Assembly: GCA_930367215.1 (NCBI GenBank)
Contig: OV884059.1
Span: 22,530,945-22,594,944, forward strand
Length of the DNA: 64,000 nt
Direction of reading: 5' to 3'
Source of the DNA: Pollenia angustigena
Lineage: Eukaryota; Arthropoda; Insecta; Diptera; Polleniidae
A program made the position numbers and the translations under genes. Below the pieces are notes generated by a model, which saw nothing but the letters and a program-made list of their open reading frames with translations, was not told the DNA's origin and ran no database searches. Each line of letters opens with the position of its first letter. The stretch's first letter is position 1. Shown here one piece after another: positions 23,801-34,600 of the stretch.

Positions 23801-23963
23801 AAACAGCTGCGCTTGTGGGGTCACTTTATTAGTACATTCTGGATGGACGGTTGTAAAATAAAACTGGGAACCATAGAACATTTTAATTATCGAAGTGACA
23901 AACTTCCCACTTACGGTAAAGAGCAAACCGTTTAGGGTATAAAATTCACATAACTGTACTCAC

Positions 23964-24583
23964 CCATTTTGCTTTTTATTTTTTCCATAGCCTTATTAAA
24001 CAAATACCAAAATGTAATATTTTCTTTATCCGTTTCTCCCTTTAGAGACCATTTTTGCAAGACAACTTGTAAGAGTAACCATATTTCTTTAACACAGGTA
24101 CATGCAAAAGGTGAGGAAAACAACAACTCAGCCGATCGTTTTTTAGCATAAATAAATATTGAGCAAATCAACAAGTCACTAACAATTCGTTCACATTGAT
24201 TTATAACAGAGTTAAAGAGTTTTAGACAACTTTCCAAACTTGATAGAGAGTTAATATCATATTTGTGTAATATACACAAATCTAAAAATTTCCATTCAAG
24301 TGTACCATGTAACAAATGATATGCGGGTATATTACATTCATTGCCTTTGCTACTATTAGCAAAGTATAACAATTTCCAAGTATCTGCTTGTATACAATTA
24401 TTTAGAAGATCTCGAAGGCGTGTAAGATATGGCTTCAGAAAAATATATTCTTCCTTATGAGTAGTTTGAAGAACAACATGTAACAGTAAAGTGATTTGTT
24501 GGCGTCTACGGTAAAATGATATTTCCTCGAACGCTGTTGCCGTTGGCCCTTGAACACTGGCTAATAAATATTGTAAATTTGTG
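23964..24583 (-). CDS. MMS22L: MMS22L exon 2
   Basis: Encodes predicted residues 98-304. It starts after the acceptor TTTTTTACAG (the codon is split TG/C) and ends AAAATGG before the donor GTGAGT, leaving one base for exon 3, which restores the frame. Recognisable stretches include TNLQYLLASVQGPT, YRRRQQITLLLHVVLQ, HLLHGTLEWKFLDLCIL and FACTCVKEIWLLLQVVLQKWS. The last matches the CxCxKELWxLLxHL..KW pattern of vertebrate MMS22L. The phases of all three exons agree, which supports the model. Confidence 0.88.
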
Positions 24584-24643
24584 CTGTAAAAAATGACATC
24601 TATTGCATTTCGATGCTTTAAACAAAGTTTTTGGGCAACTTAC

Positions 24644-24936
24644 CAAGCCTCACCAAATACAAACGTTATTACCGTATTTCCAATTAGTTGTTGTTTTTGA
24701 AACTTATAAGAACTTAGGGTGGCTCCTTCTATAGCTTTATTTTTGTTTTGAAGCAAAAAGGAATTTTTAATGAAACTTTCCACAGAAAACTGAGAATTTA
24801 ATGAATCCTCTCCTTGACACTGAAGTTCTGGTATAATGTCGTTGATTGAGGCATGGCTTGGAATTTGTGTAGGTTCAATATTAAGTGTAGACAGTACATC
24901 GTCATCTTCATCCAGTTCAAATAAATCAAAATCCAT
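24644..24936 (-). CDS. MMS22L: MMS22L exon 1 (N-terminus)
   Basis: Starts at the ATG giving MDFDLFELDEDDDVLS; the in-frame upstream ATG at 24963 (MFSYFLLLN) is less likely. It ends GAGGCTTG before the donor GTAAGT, followed by a 60-bp intron (24584-24643). The acidic N-terminus, FELDEDDD, resembles a short nuclear-protein tail, and the rest is helical. Total predicted protein is 1125 residues, slightly shorter than vertebrate MMS22L. Confidence 0.85.
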
Positions 24937-25023
24937 ATTTAACAATAAAAAATAGGAAAACAAAAGTTAAAGCAAATAAATAATAAAACATAAATAAAAT
25001 TTTTGAAACAGCTGAATAATCAT

Positions 25024-25031
25024 TTTCGCGC
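25024..25031 (+). promoter_or_regulatory. E2F-consensus octamer upstream of MMS22L
   Basis: TTTCGCGC fits TTTSSCGC. It lies 88-95 bp upstream of the MMS22L start codon (gene on the minus strand). The match is seen directly; function is inferred from E2F control of replication genes. Confidence 0.45.
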
Positions 25032-26410
25032 TATACAGACGTACACGCATGCATGTGAACAAATTATATAAAAATCTACCGCATGCAACAACACATGTTA
25101 ACAAAACAATATTTAGAAATCAGCCGCAAAATTCAATATTTTTTTGTTGAAAACGTGCCATTATTGTTAGAAAAAAAACAACATGTTCGTGACAAACAGT
25201 AACAATAAATGCAAAAAATATCAGAAAACATTAATAGTGCTATATTTTTCATAAAAAGTCAGTTTTTAAAAAAATTATCAATTAATATTTTAGCGACTTA
25301 AAATGTTTGAAAAATTATGCAAAAATGTTGCTATATGAATAAAATCTATAAAACTGCAGATAACGGAATTCGATAGCACGCAGCTATTAAAGTCCATAGA
25401 TGGCACTTTAAACAAATTATAAGTTACGTGAGTATTAAGGTATAAAGAAAGATAAAAATCAAAAATTTTGCAAAACGTACATCATAAAAACATAAAAATT
25501 TCGTTAGCGCCCGAACAGGGCTATTACAAATAGAGTTGAGTGAAAGATTTTTTTGACAAATCTGTCCGACTTACAAATGTTTATAACATTATAGATTCTA
25601 TGCGATCGAAGTCGTTTGATTATGAATCTTTTTTTGTGTGATAGTGTGACATTGGAAAAATATTTTGTAGAAATTGTTTATGCCGAATGGAATTGCATTA
25701 GATTTATGTGTTAATGAATAGCACGATTGTGTAGGATAGATCCCGGCCCTTGCTTGCATCAAAGTTTGATATAAATTTAACAAATTTAAATGCGATAAAA
25801 TAAGTTTGGTGCGTATTTATTGTATTTGACTTCAGTTTGAACCAAAAGCCTTTTTGAGAATTTTTTAATGCAATTTACATATTAAATGGTATTATAATGC
25901 TTATATATTATATATGTATGGTATACCTATACACAAAACAATTTCGGCTAATTAAAATAGCCAACTGTAATTGCACAAGTTAAGATGCATAAACAGTTAA
26001 ATACTGTAATGTAAAATTATAAATTACTTTTATTATGAAAAGTTTGTCAAATCAAAAGCTCGACTCAAAATTCTTTTGAAAGTAATGTTATATTTTATTA
26101 TTATGTGTATCTAAATCTTCAATAATTCCCATAAAATATTTTAAGTGTATTATATTATTTCTAAATAAAAAAAACATTGAACATACCACACAACAGTGTT
26201 GCCATAACTATTTGATGAGAATATGCCGAAAACTTTAAAAAAACTGCTAAGCCACAGCGTGAAGAATATGTGCTAAAAATTTCTAATATTAAAACCTAAA
26301 TTGATATCGTCGAATTTCACGTTATTTTGGAAGGTCGCGAATATATTTTACATAAGTAAAAAACTCAACAATTGAGTCTAATGACTTACGGCCGATATCC
26401 ATATTGCCTG
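25032..26410. other. AT-rich intergenic sequence
   Basis: No gene recognised. The only notable site is the tRNA-primer-like sequence at 25507-25520. Confidence 0.6.
25507..25520 (+). other. Lysine-tRNA primer-binding-site-like sequence
   Basis: GCGCCCGAACAGGG equals the core of the reverse complement of a lysine tRNA 3' end, the primer site of several LTR retroelements. The expected first two bases (TG) read TA here, and no LTR pair or gag frame is visible, so this is at best a footprint. Confidence 0.4.
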
Positions 26411-27153
26411 GGGGGCTACCGCGTATTTAGATTTGAAAGAAATAATTTATGAGTTCGAACCATTTGTACTGTGTATTATGATTTTCGTACTATTTGTTTC
26501 GAATAAACGGAAGTTGTTTATACCTCTTCGAAAACAAAAAGTCTATTTCATAACGGCAACTCTCTATTACGAACAATAAAAATCCCTTTCGAAACTCCAA
26601 CTCCATATTACGGAAACTAGCGTCAGTTATGTAAAAAGCGTTAGGAAATTGTTCGAAAGGTATTTTGTTAGTGACAAAGTTCAAGATATATAATAGTGTA
26701 AAACAAACAAATTAAACATAATAATATTAGATTTATTATTAAATAAATGTTTACTTATATGTTTATTGAAAATGTTTTAATATTTGTGGTCTTGAAATTT
26801 TAAAAAAATTAAAAAAAATTACATTTACAAACAAAAAGCAGTATAAAGTAATGGTTGGTTTTTTCTGTTGACTGTTCAAACCACAGGGAAATACAATAAA
26901 TTTTTATTAAAAAACACAATTATAATATTTTTCACATATTGAATAGTATTTATTATTTGTTTTGTTGTGGGATATTTTCGTCCATTTTGCTATTTTAATA
27001 GCAGTCCTACCAACTTTTAATCAAATTCCCCATTTTTTTATAAATGCAACTCTGTCTTCGTTTCGAACGAGTAATGCAGTATGGTTTAACTTTCGAATCG
27101 GAAATTGCTTACGAAGAATTTTGTTTTTCGAATCGAAATACGCGGTAGCCCCC
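26411..27153. mobile_element. 743-bp TIR element with CTG target duplication
   Basis: The ends GGGGGCTACCGCGTATTT and its inverse AAATACGCGGTAGCCCCC are perfect over 18 bp and are flanked by CTG (26408-26410 and 27154-27156). Many TTCGAA motifs lie inside. It has no transposase. The 3-bp duplication and G-rich end suggest a Harbinger-like non-autonomous element. Confidence 0.8.
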
Positions 27154-27214
27154 CTGTTCTATCTATAATTGTTGAGCATCTTATGAAGTTTAAACTTTTA
27201 AGATTTTAATTATA

Positions 27215-27870
27215 ATAATTTTCTAAATGATTTTCAATCTGCTTTTAGAACTAATACAAGTACTAACTCTTTACTGCTTGTCCTAGCAGTTAATATTAGC
27301 AATAATTTATCTATAGAAGATGTTCGTATTTTATTGTCATCACACTTTACTCAGGCTTTTGATAAAGTAGATCATTATCTATTGGCTAAAAAGTGCATAT
27401 ATTATATAAATTTTCCAGTTCTGCTTACACGTCAAGTTTGAATCATCAAGAAAATGCCATTTCTTTTCCCCTCTCTCCTAAAAGCTCAAGACTTGACGAG
27501 TCAAACTTGACTGGTGTGAACCGGCACTTAGATAGTAGGGTTTTGGATAATGCTTTTTTAGTTCATACTAGTAAAAGTTAGGCAATTTTGTTTGGCAAAT
27601 GTAGTAATTCTAATTTCTGTTACTCTTTGTGTTGGTGAAATTAAGTTTGTTGATCATCTTAATATTAAACTGTGATTTGAAGGTCATGTTAATTTCATAT
27701 CTAAAGTGAATTTTATTTACGCAAAATGTGCAGTACACGACTTAGAGGTGTATTTTGGAACAGTTGGCTATATTCTAAAAAAATAAGAGTTGTATTTAAT
27801 CGGATTATAAGATATATTTATCATTTATGTCAAAAGGCATATTTCTACAATTGAATTTACATAGAAAAAT
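27215..27870 (+). pseudogene. Jockey-like reverse transcriptase relic, split by an insertion
   Basis: The plus strand reads NDFQSAFRTNTSTNSLL, then FTQAFDKVDHYLLAKK (the AFDxVDH motif of RT), then after an insertion TSKS*AILFGK and FEGHVNFISKVNFIYAK. These follow the RT palm and thumb order of Jockey-type LINEs. Stops and the insertion at about 27417-27533 inactivate it. Confidence 0.65.
27417..27533. mobile_element. ~115-bp MITE inserted in RT relic
   Basis: GTCAAGTTTGA near the left end pairs with TCAAACTTGAC near the right. A related copy at about 28086-28205 shares GAATGCCATTT and CTCAAGACTTGACG. The GTGCGAACC-type end appears in both. Confidence 0.6.
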
Positions 27871-28085
27871 TGGGAGAAGGGAGAAAACTCCAGGGGAATT
27901 TTTATTCATAATTGGGTTGAATGTGAAAAATGTGCTAAAAATCTGCTGAATTAAAAAAAAATATGCTAAGAATTTGCATAAATAAAAAGCAGTTTTAATT
28001 TATGTCTCATAAAAACTTTTATTTTTTAAAAAAATATGCTTACAAAATTCTGCATTTCTAAGAAGGAAATATGCTAAAAAGCAGT

Positions 28086-28205
28086 TAGTGCTGGTTCGCA
28101 CTCTTCAAGTTTTAGCATTCAAGTCATCATCTTTTAGGGAATAAGGGAAAAGAGAATGCCATTTATTTTCCTCTCTTTCCTTAAACTCAAGACTTGACGG
28201 CTAAA
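28086..28205. mobile_element. Second copy of the 27417 MITE family
   Basis: AGTGCTGGTTCGCACTCTTCA through ACTCAAGACTTGACGG matches the family at 27417-27533 in the same central orientation. Confidence 0.55.
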
Positions 28206-28440
28206 GGCAAATTAAGCCGGGAGTAACAGTTACGTTGCAAATCAGCTGCTTCATTTTGTTGTATGTAAAGCAATTAGAACGATTACATGCAGTCTACAAC
28301 TGACATGAAATGCTTAACATTAACACTAAAATTATGTTAGTGTTAAGTATAGACTCATCATGTTAGAGGTTTTCTCATGTTATAACACGGTTGTTAATGC
28401 AAATGTTTTAACAACGCTTTTATAACATCATGTCACACAA

Positions 28441-28956
28441 CTTTTTGGAAATTTTTTGAATTTTTTGACTTTAATACAGAACGCCCCCTAAACTTTTAAT
28501 TTCCCGAAAGTGACAGCTGGTGGCTTTAATAGCCTTGATTGAGGGCTTTCGAATTCACTTATCAGATTTTAGAAACACCCAAATTTACAGATTTTATTCA
28601 ACTAACAACTTTTTGGAAATTTTTTGACTTTAATACAAAACGCCCCCTAAAATTTTAATTTCCTGAAAGTGATAGCTGGTGGTTTTAATAGCCCTGGTTG
28701 AGGGCTTTCGAATTCACTTATCATATTTTAGAAACACATAAATTTACAGATTTTATTCAACTAACAACTTTTTGGAAATTTTTTGAATTTTTTGACTTTA
28801 ATACAGAACGCCCCCTAAACTTTTAATTTCCCGAAAGTGACAGCTGGTGGCTTTAATAGCCCTGGTTGAGGGCTTTCGAATTCACTTAACAGATTTTAGA
28901 AACACATAAATTTGCAGATTTTATTCAACTAACAACTTTTTGGAAATTTTTTGAAT
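28441..28956. repeat. Satellite-like tandem array, three ~168-bp monomers plus a partial
   Basis: CTTTTTGGAAATTTTTTGA starts at 28441, 28609, 28768 and 28936. The second monomer lacks 9 bp. Each monomer holds GAAAGTGACAGCTGGTGG (or a one-base variant) and GAGGGCTTTCGAATTCACTT. Identity among monomers is high. Confidence 0.92.
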
Positions 28957-28959
28957 CAA

Positions 28960-29947
28960 AAACCTGAAAGTAATGATTTTAAAACAAATGTGATCAATTA
29001 AAAAATCCCATAATGTTGCAGAAAATAGTCAGCCATATTGGATTCGCCATTATGAATTTTTAAAATCTGAGAACAGATTCGTAATCTACAATCCGAATAA
29101 CTAGTTTAAAACCATAAAAGCGATCAGTAGCCCGTTTCTGTATTTCTCACATCGTAAAACTTTTCGCATGAAGATGTACCAAAATCAACTTGTTAACTTT
29201 ACAAAAAAAAAAAAAAAAAAAATCCGGCATATTGGATTTTGAATTTTCAAAAAAAAAGATTCATGTAAATTAGATCAGTTACAAAAAATTTCGTTACTTC
29301 GGGTTCTTTTCTTTTTCTTATCAAAGGTATAATTAATTAAGCTTAATTATGACAAAAGTAGTGAAGTTAGAAAACTGCGGTTTGCTGCATTAGAAAGAGC
29401 GTATTGTCTATTTTAAGAATCACCAAAAAAGTAAAAATCGATTTTTTCATCCATAGGCCCCTTTTAAACTGATATTGTTACATATATAAAACACATTACA
29501 TAAATATCTTCTATTTGCTGCAACAATGTCATAATCCAAAAAACATGTTCGGCAGAAAACAAGTTTAACGTTTTTGAATTACCAAAACATCAAAGTAAAT
29601 ATTTTATAAAAATTACTTCTCGAGAGAAATATTTACAATATATTTATTTTGTGCCAATTTTTTTTTTGAATCCTCTTTTTGGTGCCACTTTTTTTGTAGA
29701 TATCCCCTTTTTTGGTACTTTTTTAAAATATCCGACGGTTACACTGCATGCGGCGGATGCTTCCATATTTTTTGTATTTTTATTAAGAATATTTGTTTCT
29801 TTATTCACTAATTAATACTAATATAAAGCAATACAACCACTATTTACATTTTGGACATCACTGATTAAAAATCAATATAATATGCAATACCCCAACTCAA
29901 TCTCGCAGAAAACATGCCAAAATGGTAGCACTGCCACACAATAAGAT
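28960..29947. other. Intergenic sequence upstream of CDC45
   Basis: AT-rich, with an A-run near 29203. No gene or clear element is seen. Confidence 0.55.
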
Positions 29948-29955
29948 TTTCCCGC
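29948..29955 (+). promoter_or_regulatory. E2F-consensus octamer upstream of CDC45
   Basis: TTTCCCGC fits TTTSSCGC and lies 285-292 bp upstream of the CDC45 start codon. CDC45 is a known E2F target in animals; the site's use here is inferred. Confidence 0.45.
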
Positions 29956-30239
29956 TAAAATCCCAACATCCCAATGTGGATCGTGACTTTCATGTAGACA
30001 AATGGTTTTTGTTTTGGTTTTTTTGCATACAATTAACATTTTACAATTATTTTTGTTAAATTAATTGAGGAAAAACGCTAAAAAATGCAAAGAAAACCTA
30101 AAATGTACTTGATATATTAAATGAAAGAATTTCTACAGGAATAAAATAAGTGAAAAATATTTGTGCTCTTTTGTATTAGGTTAAACATTGCAATTAATCC
30201 ACCAAATTTACCTTCGAGCTAAAAAAAAACTAACAAAAA

Positions 30240-30581
30240 ATGTTTATTCAAGATTTACGGCAAGATTTTTATAATCAATTGATTGGTAAAAGAATTTTAA
30301 TTATTGTCAATTATGACGTCGATGCAATTTGCGCCAGTAAAATTTTGCAGGCTCTTTTTAAATATGACCACATGTTGTATTCGGTGGTGCCTATTATGGG
30401 TTTGGCAGGTTTGCAAAGAGCTTACAATGAACATCAAGGTGATGTAAAGTTTGTTTTGTTGCTGAACTGTGGTGGCTGTGTTGACATTGTGGAATTGCTT
30501 CAACCAGAAGAAGATGTGACATTTTTCATTTGTGATGCTCATCGACCACTGGACGTGTGCAATATATACAGCGATCGTCAG
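30240..30581 (+). CDS. CDC45: CDC45 exon 1 (N-terminal DHH-like part)
   Basis: CDC45 joins MCM2-7 and GINS to form the CMG replicative helicase. This exon gives residues 1-114 from MFIQDLRQDFYNQL to ..CNIYSDRQ and ends CAG before the donor GTAAAT in phase 0. It carries the RecJ/DHH-like NYDVDAICASKILQALFKYD and FFICDAHRPLDVCN. The start has AAAA before ATG, a good fly context. The next exon is 31.5 kb away. A transcript ending in the intron would add only VNIFL. Confidence 0.95.
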
Positions 30582-30631
30582 GTAAATATATTTTTATGAG
30601 GGGAAATTATGTGGGGATTTTTTAATAATAT

Positions 30632-30711
30632 ACATATCGTCGGTTGATTATTTAATTGTCGCATGTGAATACAACTTACATACGACAATTAAATAATCAA
30701 CCGCCGATATG
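30632..30711. repeat. 80-nt hairpin 50 bp into the CDC45 intron
   Basis: ACATATCGTCGGTTGATTAT and on to TTAATTGTCG (30632-30661) is inverted at 30682-30711 (CGACAATTAAATAATCAACC with GCCGATATGT). There is one mismatch in about 30 pairs and a loop of about 20 nt. It could be a small MITE or, less likely, a small-RNA precursor. Confidence 0.7.
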
Positions 30712-30783
30712 TACCTATAGGTTGGTACATATCAAGGTACATTTTGATAAAAGAGCACATTTTGATACAAGTTCAGCGAATAA

Positions 30784-31160
30784 AATAAAAACAAGAGTGC
30801 TTTATTCGGCTATGCCGAATCTTGTTTATTCTTCACCATGGTGCGAAAACAACAGTAAGTTATATAAATACCGTTTTTTAGAAATAAATCTATTTTGTAG
30901 CTCGCCCACTTCTTCAATCCCGCCCACATTTTATAAACTGTTGTCTACATATAACCAAGATGATTGTAACTTCTGTTTTTTGTTCATATCTCAGCCATTT
31001 GTGCACTGATCTGACTAAATATTAATAGCAACCTTTTCAAGGTTATATGTGATATAAATATGTTTATAACAACCTTGTCCCTATCCTATCTGGGATCTTT
31101 GGAAAACTCATTTCAACTGGCAGACATCGTTAACTCAATCTAACTAATCATAAGGACCCA
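30784..31160 (-). repeat. Dispersed fly repeat with TTCGGCTATGCCGAA end
   Basis: Starts ACAAGAGTGCTTTATTCGGC and contains CTTCTTCAATCCCGCCCACA. This is the reverse of the 32628-34228 repeat, which has GTGGGCGGGATTGGAGAAG and ends AGCCGAATATAACACTCTTA. Confidence 0.7.
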
Positions 31161-31169
31161 TAATATACA

Positions 31170-31690
31170 TACAGTCAGCCTCAAAAGAAAGTGTACACCG
31201 AACAGTTCAACATTTATAAGTCCGTAGATGTTAAAGGGGGGGGGGGGGGGGGGGGGGGGGAGAGTACAAAAAGTCTGGTTTTGAAGTGTATTCAGTACTT
31301 GTTTATTTTAATAAAAACAATTTGTCGTTTATTTCTTCTTCATTTTCAAATTAACATTAATCTCAGAAAACGCCTTATTTTACGCGCCAAAAAAAAGTGT
31401 ATAAACTCATATTTTTTCCATGTTCCTGCGTCATAAAGGTAATTTGACCCCTAGTTTTTTGTTTTTTTCTTTATACAATCATATTACGGATGTTTAATTA
31501 TCTTTTCTATCTATACTGATCAATTAAAAGTCATGTTAACTTTAGTTTGTAAATAATAGTCAACATGGGTAAGCAGACTACAGTAGAAAATCGGAATTTA
31601 GTGGTAAAATTGGTATCTGAAGGCAAATCTTTGAGAGAAATTGGCAGTACTATTGGCAGATGTCATAATAATATGAATTATATACCTTAA
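31170..31690 (+). pseudogene. Tc1-like transposon, 5' part only
   Basis: CAGTCAGCCTCAAAAGAAAG resembles a Tc1-type terminal repeat. A frame from 31565 reads MGKQTTVENRNLVVKLVSEG then KSLREIGSTIGR, the first helix-turn-helix of a Tc1 transposase. It runs into stops after about 41 codons, and no catalytic domain follows. The leader contains the 25-nt G-run. Confidence 0.7.
31236..31260. repeat. 25-nt homopolymer G run
   Basis: Uninterrupted G from 31236 to 31260 in otherwise AT-rich DNA, inside the Tc1-like leader. Confidence 0.95.
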
Positions 31691-31983
31691 ATAATAAAAG
31701 TTTTTAATAAGCGGGATATGCGTTAATCCATATATTTTTTCCAGTCTATTTGGTTAACAGTGTTATGTTAGCGCTTTAACAGAACGTTGTTATGCAATAA
31801 ATTTCGAAATTTAACTTCACACACATCATTTTTAACATATAAGTGTAGAATTATTGAGTACTTTAATGAAATTAAAACCTAATATATTTTCACTTAACGG
31901 GTTTTTTCTTGTTTCTTGCCACTGTCTAAATTTTTAGTTTTGATTTTATTTTTACTTTTATTGCATTTCAATATTCCAATGTT

Positions 31984-32365
31984 CAAGGCGAATTTACACC
32001 AGGTGAACTTATCTTGCTACGTAAGCAACAGCTGATTACTAACCTTGTGTCAAAATGGTATACCGTCCTGTTGGCGAATTCATACAAGGTGGTCTTATTT
32101 TGAAAACGTTTTACAACACTGTTAAACATTTTAACGTTGTGTCAAAAATTCAAAGAAATATTTAATTTTGTTTTTATATTAAATTGTGTTTGTTTGAAAT
32201 TTTATAACTTAAAAAAGTTTTAAATTTCACAATTTTAATCGAAAATTAAAGAATTTAGTTAAGATTCCCCAGAACCAACAGGACGGTATACCATTTTGAC
32301 ACAAGGTTAGTAATCAGCTGTTGCTTACGAAGCAAGATAAGTTCACCTTGTGTAAATTCGCCTTG
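31984..32365. mobile_element. 382-bp foldback element with ~91-bp terminal inverted repeats
   Basis: It begins CAAGGCGAATTTACACCAGG and ends with the inverse. The arms of about 91 bp differ at about two sites. The same CAAGGCGAATT end bounds the large element at 36043-41004. Confidence 0.88.
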
Positions 32366-32627
32366 GCTGTGACGTAGGCTGCACTCAATTTGTAAGCAAT
32401 TTACTTCCAAGATGTCAACAACAACAGAGACAAACTTGTACTCAGCTGTTAAATTGAAAGTAAATTACCAAACAAATGGAAAGGTGAAATTGAAAGCCAT
32501 CTCGTGGTCAATTTAAAAAGTGTGAATGTGTTAGTAAAAAACTGAGAGTGTATTGCAAATTGAAAGGAATTGAAAGGCATAACTTGATCGTGTGGTCACC
32601 AAGTTATTTCCTTCAGAAGGTTACTTT

Positions 32628-34228
32628 TTATACCCTTCACCGAAGGTAAGGGTATAAACATACAAACGGTCATTCCGTTTGTATGTTCCACAATATTGAT
32701 CCTACACACTATAAAGTATATATATTCTGGGTCCTTATGAAAAGCGAAGTTCAAATCCGGTTGTCCGTCTGTCCGTCTGTCCGTGTGTATGTTGAAATGG
32801 GTTTTCCGAAAACCCGAGAAATGATGTATACTAGGTTGATGTATATTTATGTCACATATACTCCGTTTAAGTTTGCTATTGAAATTCAGCCAGATCGGTC
32901 CAAAAATGACGGAGATATGAGCAAAACCCCACGACTACCTCTAAATTTTTGCAAAAATTCCTTGTTGTTGTATTTTTTTTATTTCTGTATATCTGGGGAA
33001 CGGCAAAAGCCAAAGTTTCCAAATTAGGTACACACACATTAAGGTTGCCAATACACACCATCCTACAAAATGTGGGCGGGATTGGAGAAGTGGGCGTGGT
33101 ACCTCCCGTACAAAAAAAAAATTAAAATTAAAACCTAAATTTTAGGGCTGCCATATGTCCTATGGATATGACTTATATATCAAAATATCGGAAATTTTTA
33201 GTAGAACATATTTTACAAAAAACTCGGGAAAATCGGTTCTGATACAAAAAAGTTATGACCAAAACTAAATTATTTTTTTAAATACCCACTTTCGGGAACC
33301 ATAGATCTCCCCGAGTTCAAGCTTTATAACTAAAGTAAATGGTAAATTTCTTCTTCAACACGTCGGTATATAAATCTGCCAAATCGGTTAAAAAATGGCT
33401 GAGTTATAACCGAAATACTGAATCCCCAAAAATTACTCTTTTTTATAATTAACTTTGTTAAAATATATATTTACAAGTTAATATAAATGTTTATATATAA
33501 ATATAACTTAAGTAAATGGTAAAATTCTTCCTTAACACGTCGGTATATAAAACTATCAAATCGGTTAGACAATGGGTAATTTATGAGCAAAATACTCCAA
33601 AAATGGGCTAAAAACATCAAAATTTTTATAAAAACCTAAATTTTAGGGCTGCCATATGTCCTATGTATATGACTTATATACCAAAATGTCGGAAATTTGT
33701 ATGAGTTATAACCGAAATACTGGGGTCTAATCACCGCATACGATATCGAGCAAAATTCATCGAAATTATTTATTTTGGTATCTTGAAACTCCATATCGAA
33801 TGAAATGCATTGAATTTGAAATAATAGCATTCGACATCGAGTAACTCGACATTACATTTATCGAGTTTTCATTCGATACGCCAGTGTCTATCGTATGCAA
33901 AAAAATTCAATAGCTTATTCGATACGATAGTATCGAATGCGGTGATTAGGCCCCTGAATTCCCGAAAATTACTCTTTTTTATACCCTTCACCGAAGGTAA
34001 AAAAGGTATATATAACTGTAATTTCTACAATATTGATCCTACACCCTATAAAGTATATATATTCTGGGCCCTTATGAAAAGCGAAGTTCAAAACCGGTTG
34101 TCTCTTATTTAAAAAAAAAATATTTGCCAGTTTTATTTAGTTTTTGTCTAGTTGCTCTGTATTCTGCTCGCACAATGGTGAAGGGTATATAAGATTCGGC
34201 ACAGCCGAATATAACACTCTTACTTGTT
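32628..34228. repeat. Composite dispersed repeat with internal duplications
   Basis: Starts ATACCCTTCACCGAAGGTAA and ends near AGCCGAATATAACACTC. The leader (CTATAAAGTATATATATTCTGGG, then GTCCGTCTGTCCG) recurs at about 33978-34110. GGGCTGCCATATGTCCTATG occurs at 33147 and 33646; CACGTCGGTATATAAA at 33359 and 33537. These leader motifs are widespread in fly genomes. It has no coding frame. Confidence 0.7.
33723..33953. mobile_element. 231-bp MITE with CTG target duplication
   Basis: The ends GGGTCTAATCACCGCAT and (inverse) GGGCCTAATCACCGCAT are flanked by CTG. The related unit at 33411-33440 (AAATACTGAATCCCC) gives the likely empty site. It is Harbinger-like by its 3-bp duplication. The interior is rich in ATCGA motifs. 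Confidence 0.85.
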
Positions 34229-34500
34229 TATATTATATTCAACATTTTTTATTTTTGGAATTTATTCTATGAGCTAAATTTCAGTTATGTATTTTATAAA
34301 GCTTTTTTGTAATAGTCCTATTCCTTCAATTTTTCAGAAATGATTAAAAAAAAATACAATATAATAGTCTGGTAGTGTATAAAGTCATTTCTGAAAAATT
34401 GAAGGAATAGGACTATTATAAAAAGCTTTATAAAATAAATAACTGAAATTTAGCTCATAGAATAAATTCGAAAAATAAAAAATGTTGAATATAAATAAAA
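34229..34500. repeat. Repeat X as an inverted dimer
   Basis: A forward copy (TATTATATTCAACATTTTTT to TTTTTCAGAAATGA) is followed by a reverse copy (AAAGTCATTTCTGAAAAATTG to AAAAAATGTTGAATATA), giving a palindrome of about 270 bp. Confidence 0.8.
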
Positions 34501-34600
34501 TATATTTATTTATAAAAATAGTTTCAGTTAATCAATAAAAACTATTTCTTCAAACTTTTATAATAAAGCTAAAAAGTGGAAAACATTTTAGATATATAAA

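Larger units (their letters stand above)
22939..23963 (-). other. MMS22L intron 2 (1,025 bp) with two repeat insertions
   Basis: The donor GTGAGT (23963-23958) and the acceptor TTTCTCAG join in frame. It holds a TIR element at about 23229-23453 and a copy of repeat X at 23590-23800. It has no coding sequence of its own. Confidence 0.85.

Noticed and set aside
28313..28347. A small imperfect hairpin (CTTAACATTAACACTAA and inverse)
   Set aside because: Short and AT-rich; expected by chance in this composition and without flanking duplication.
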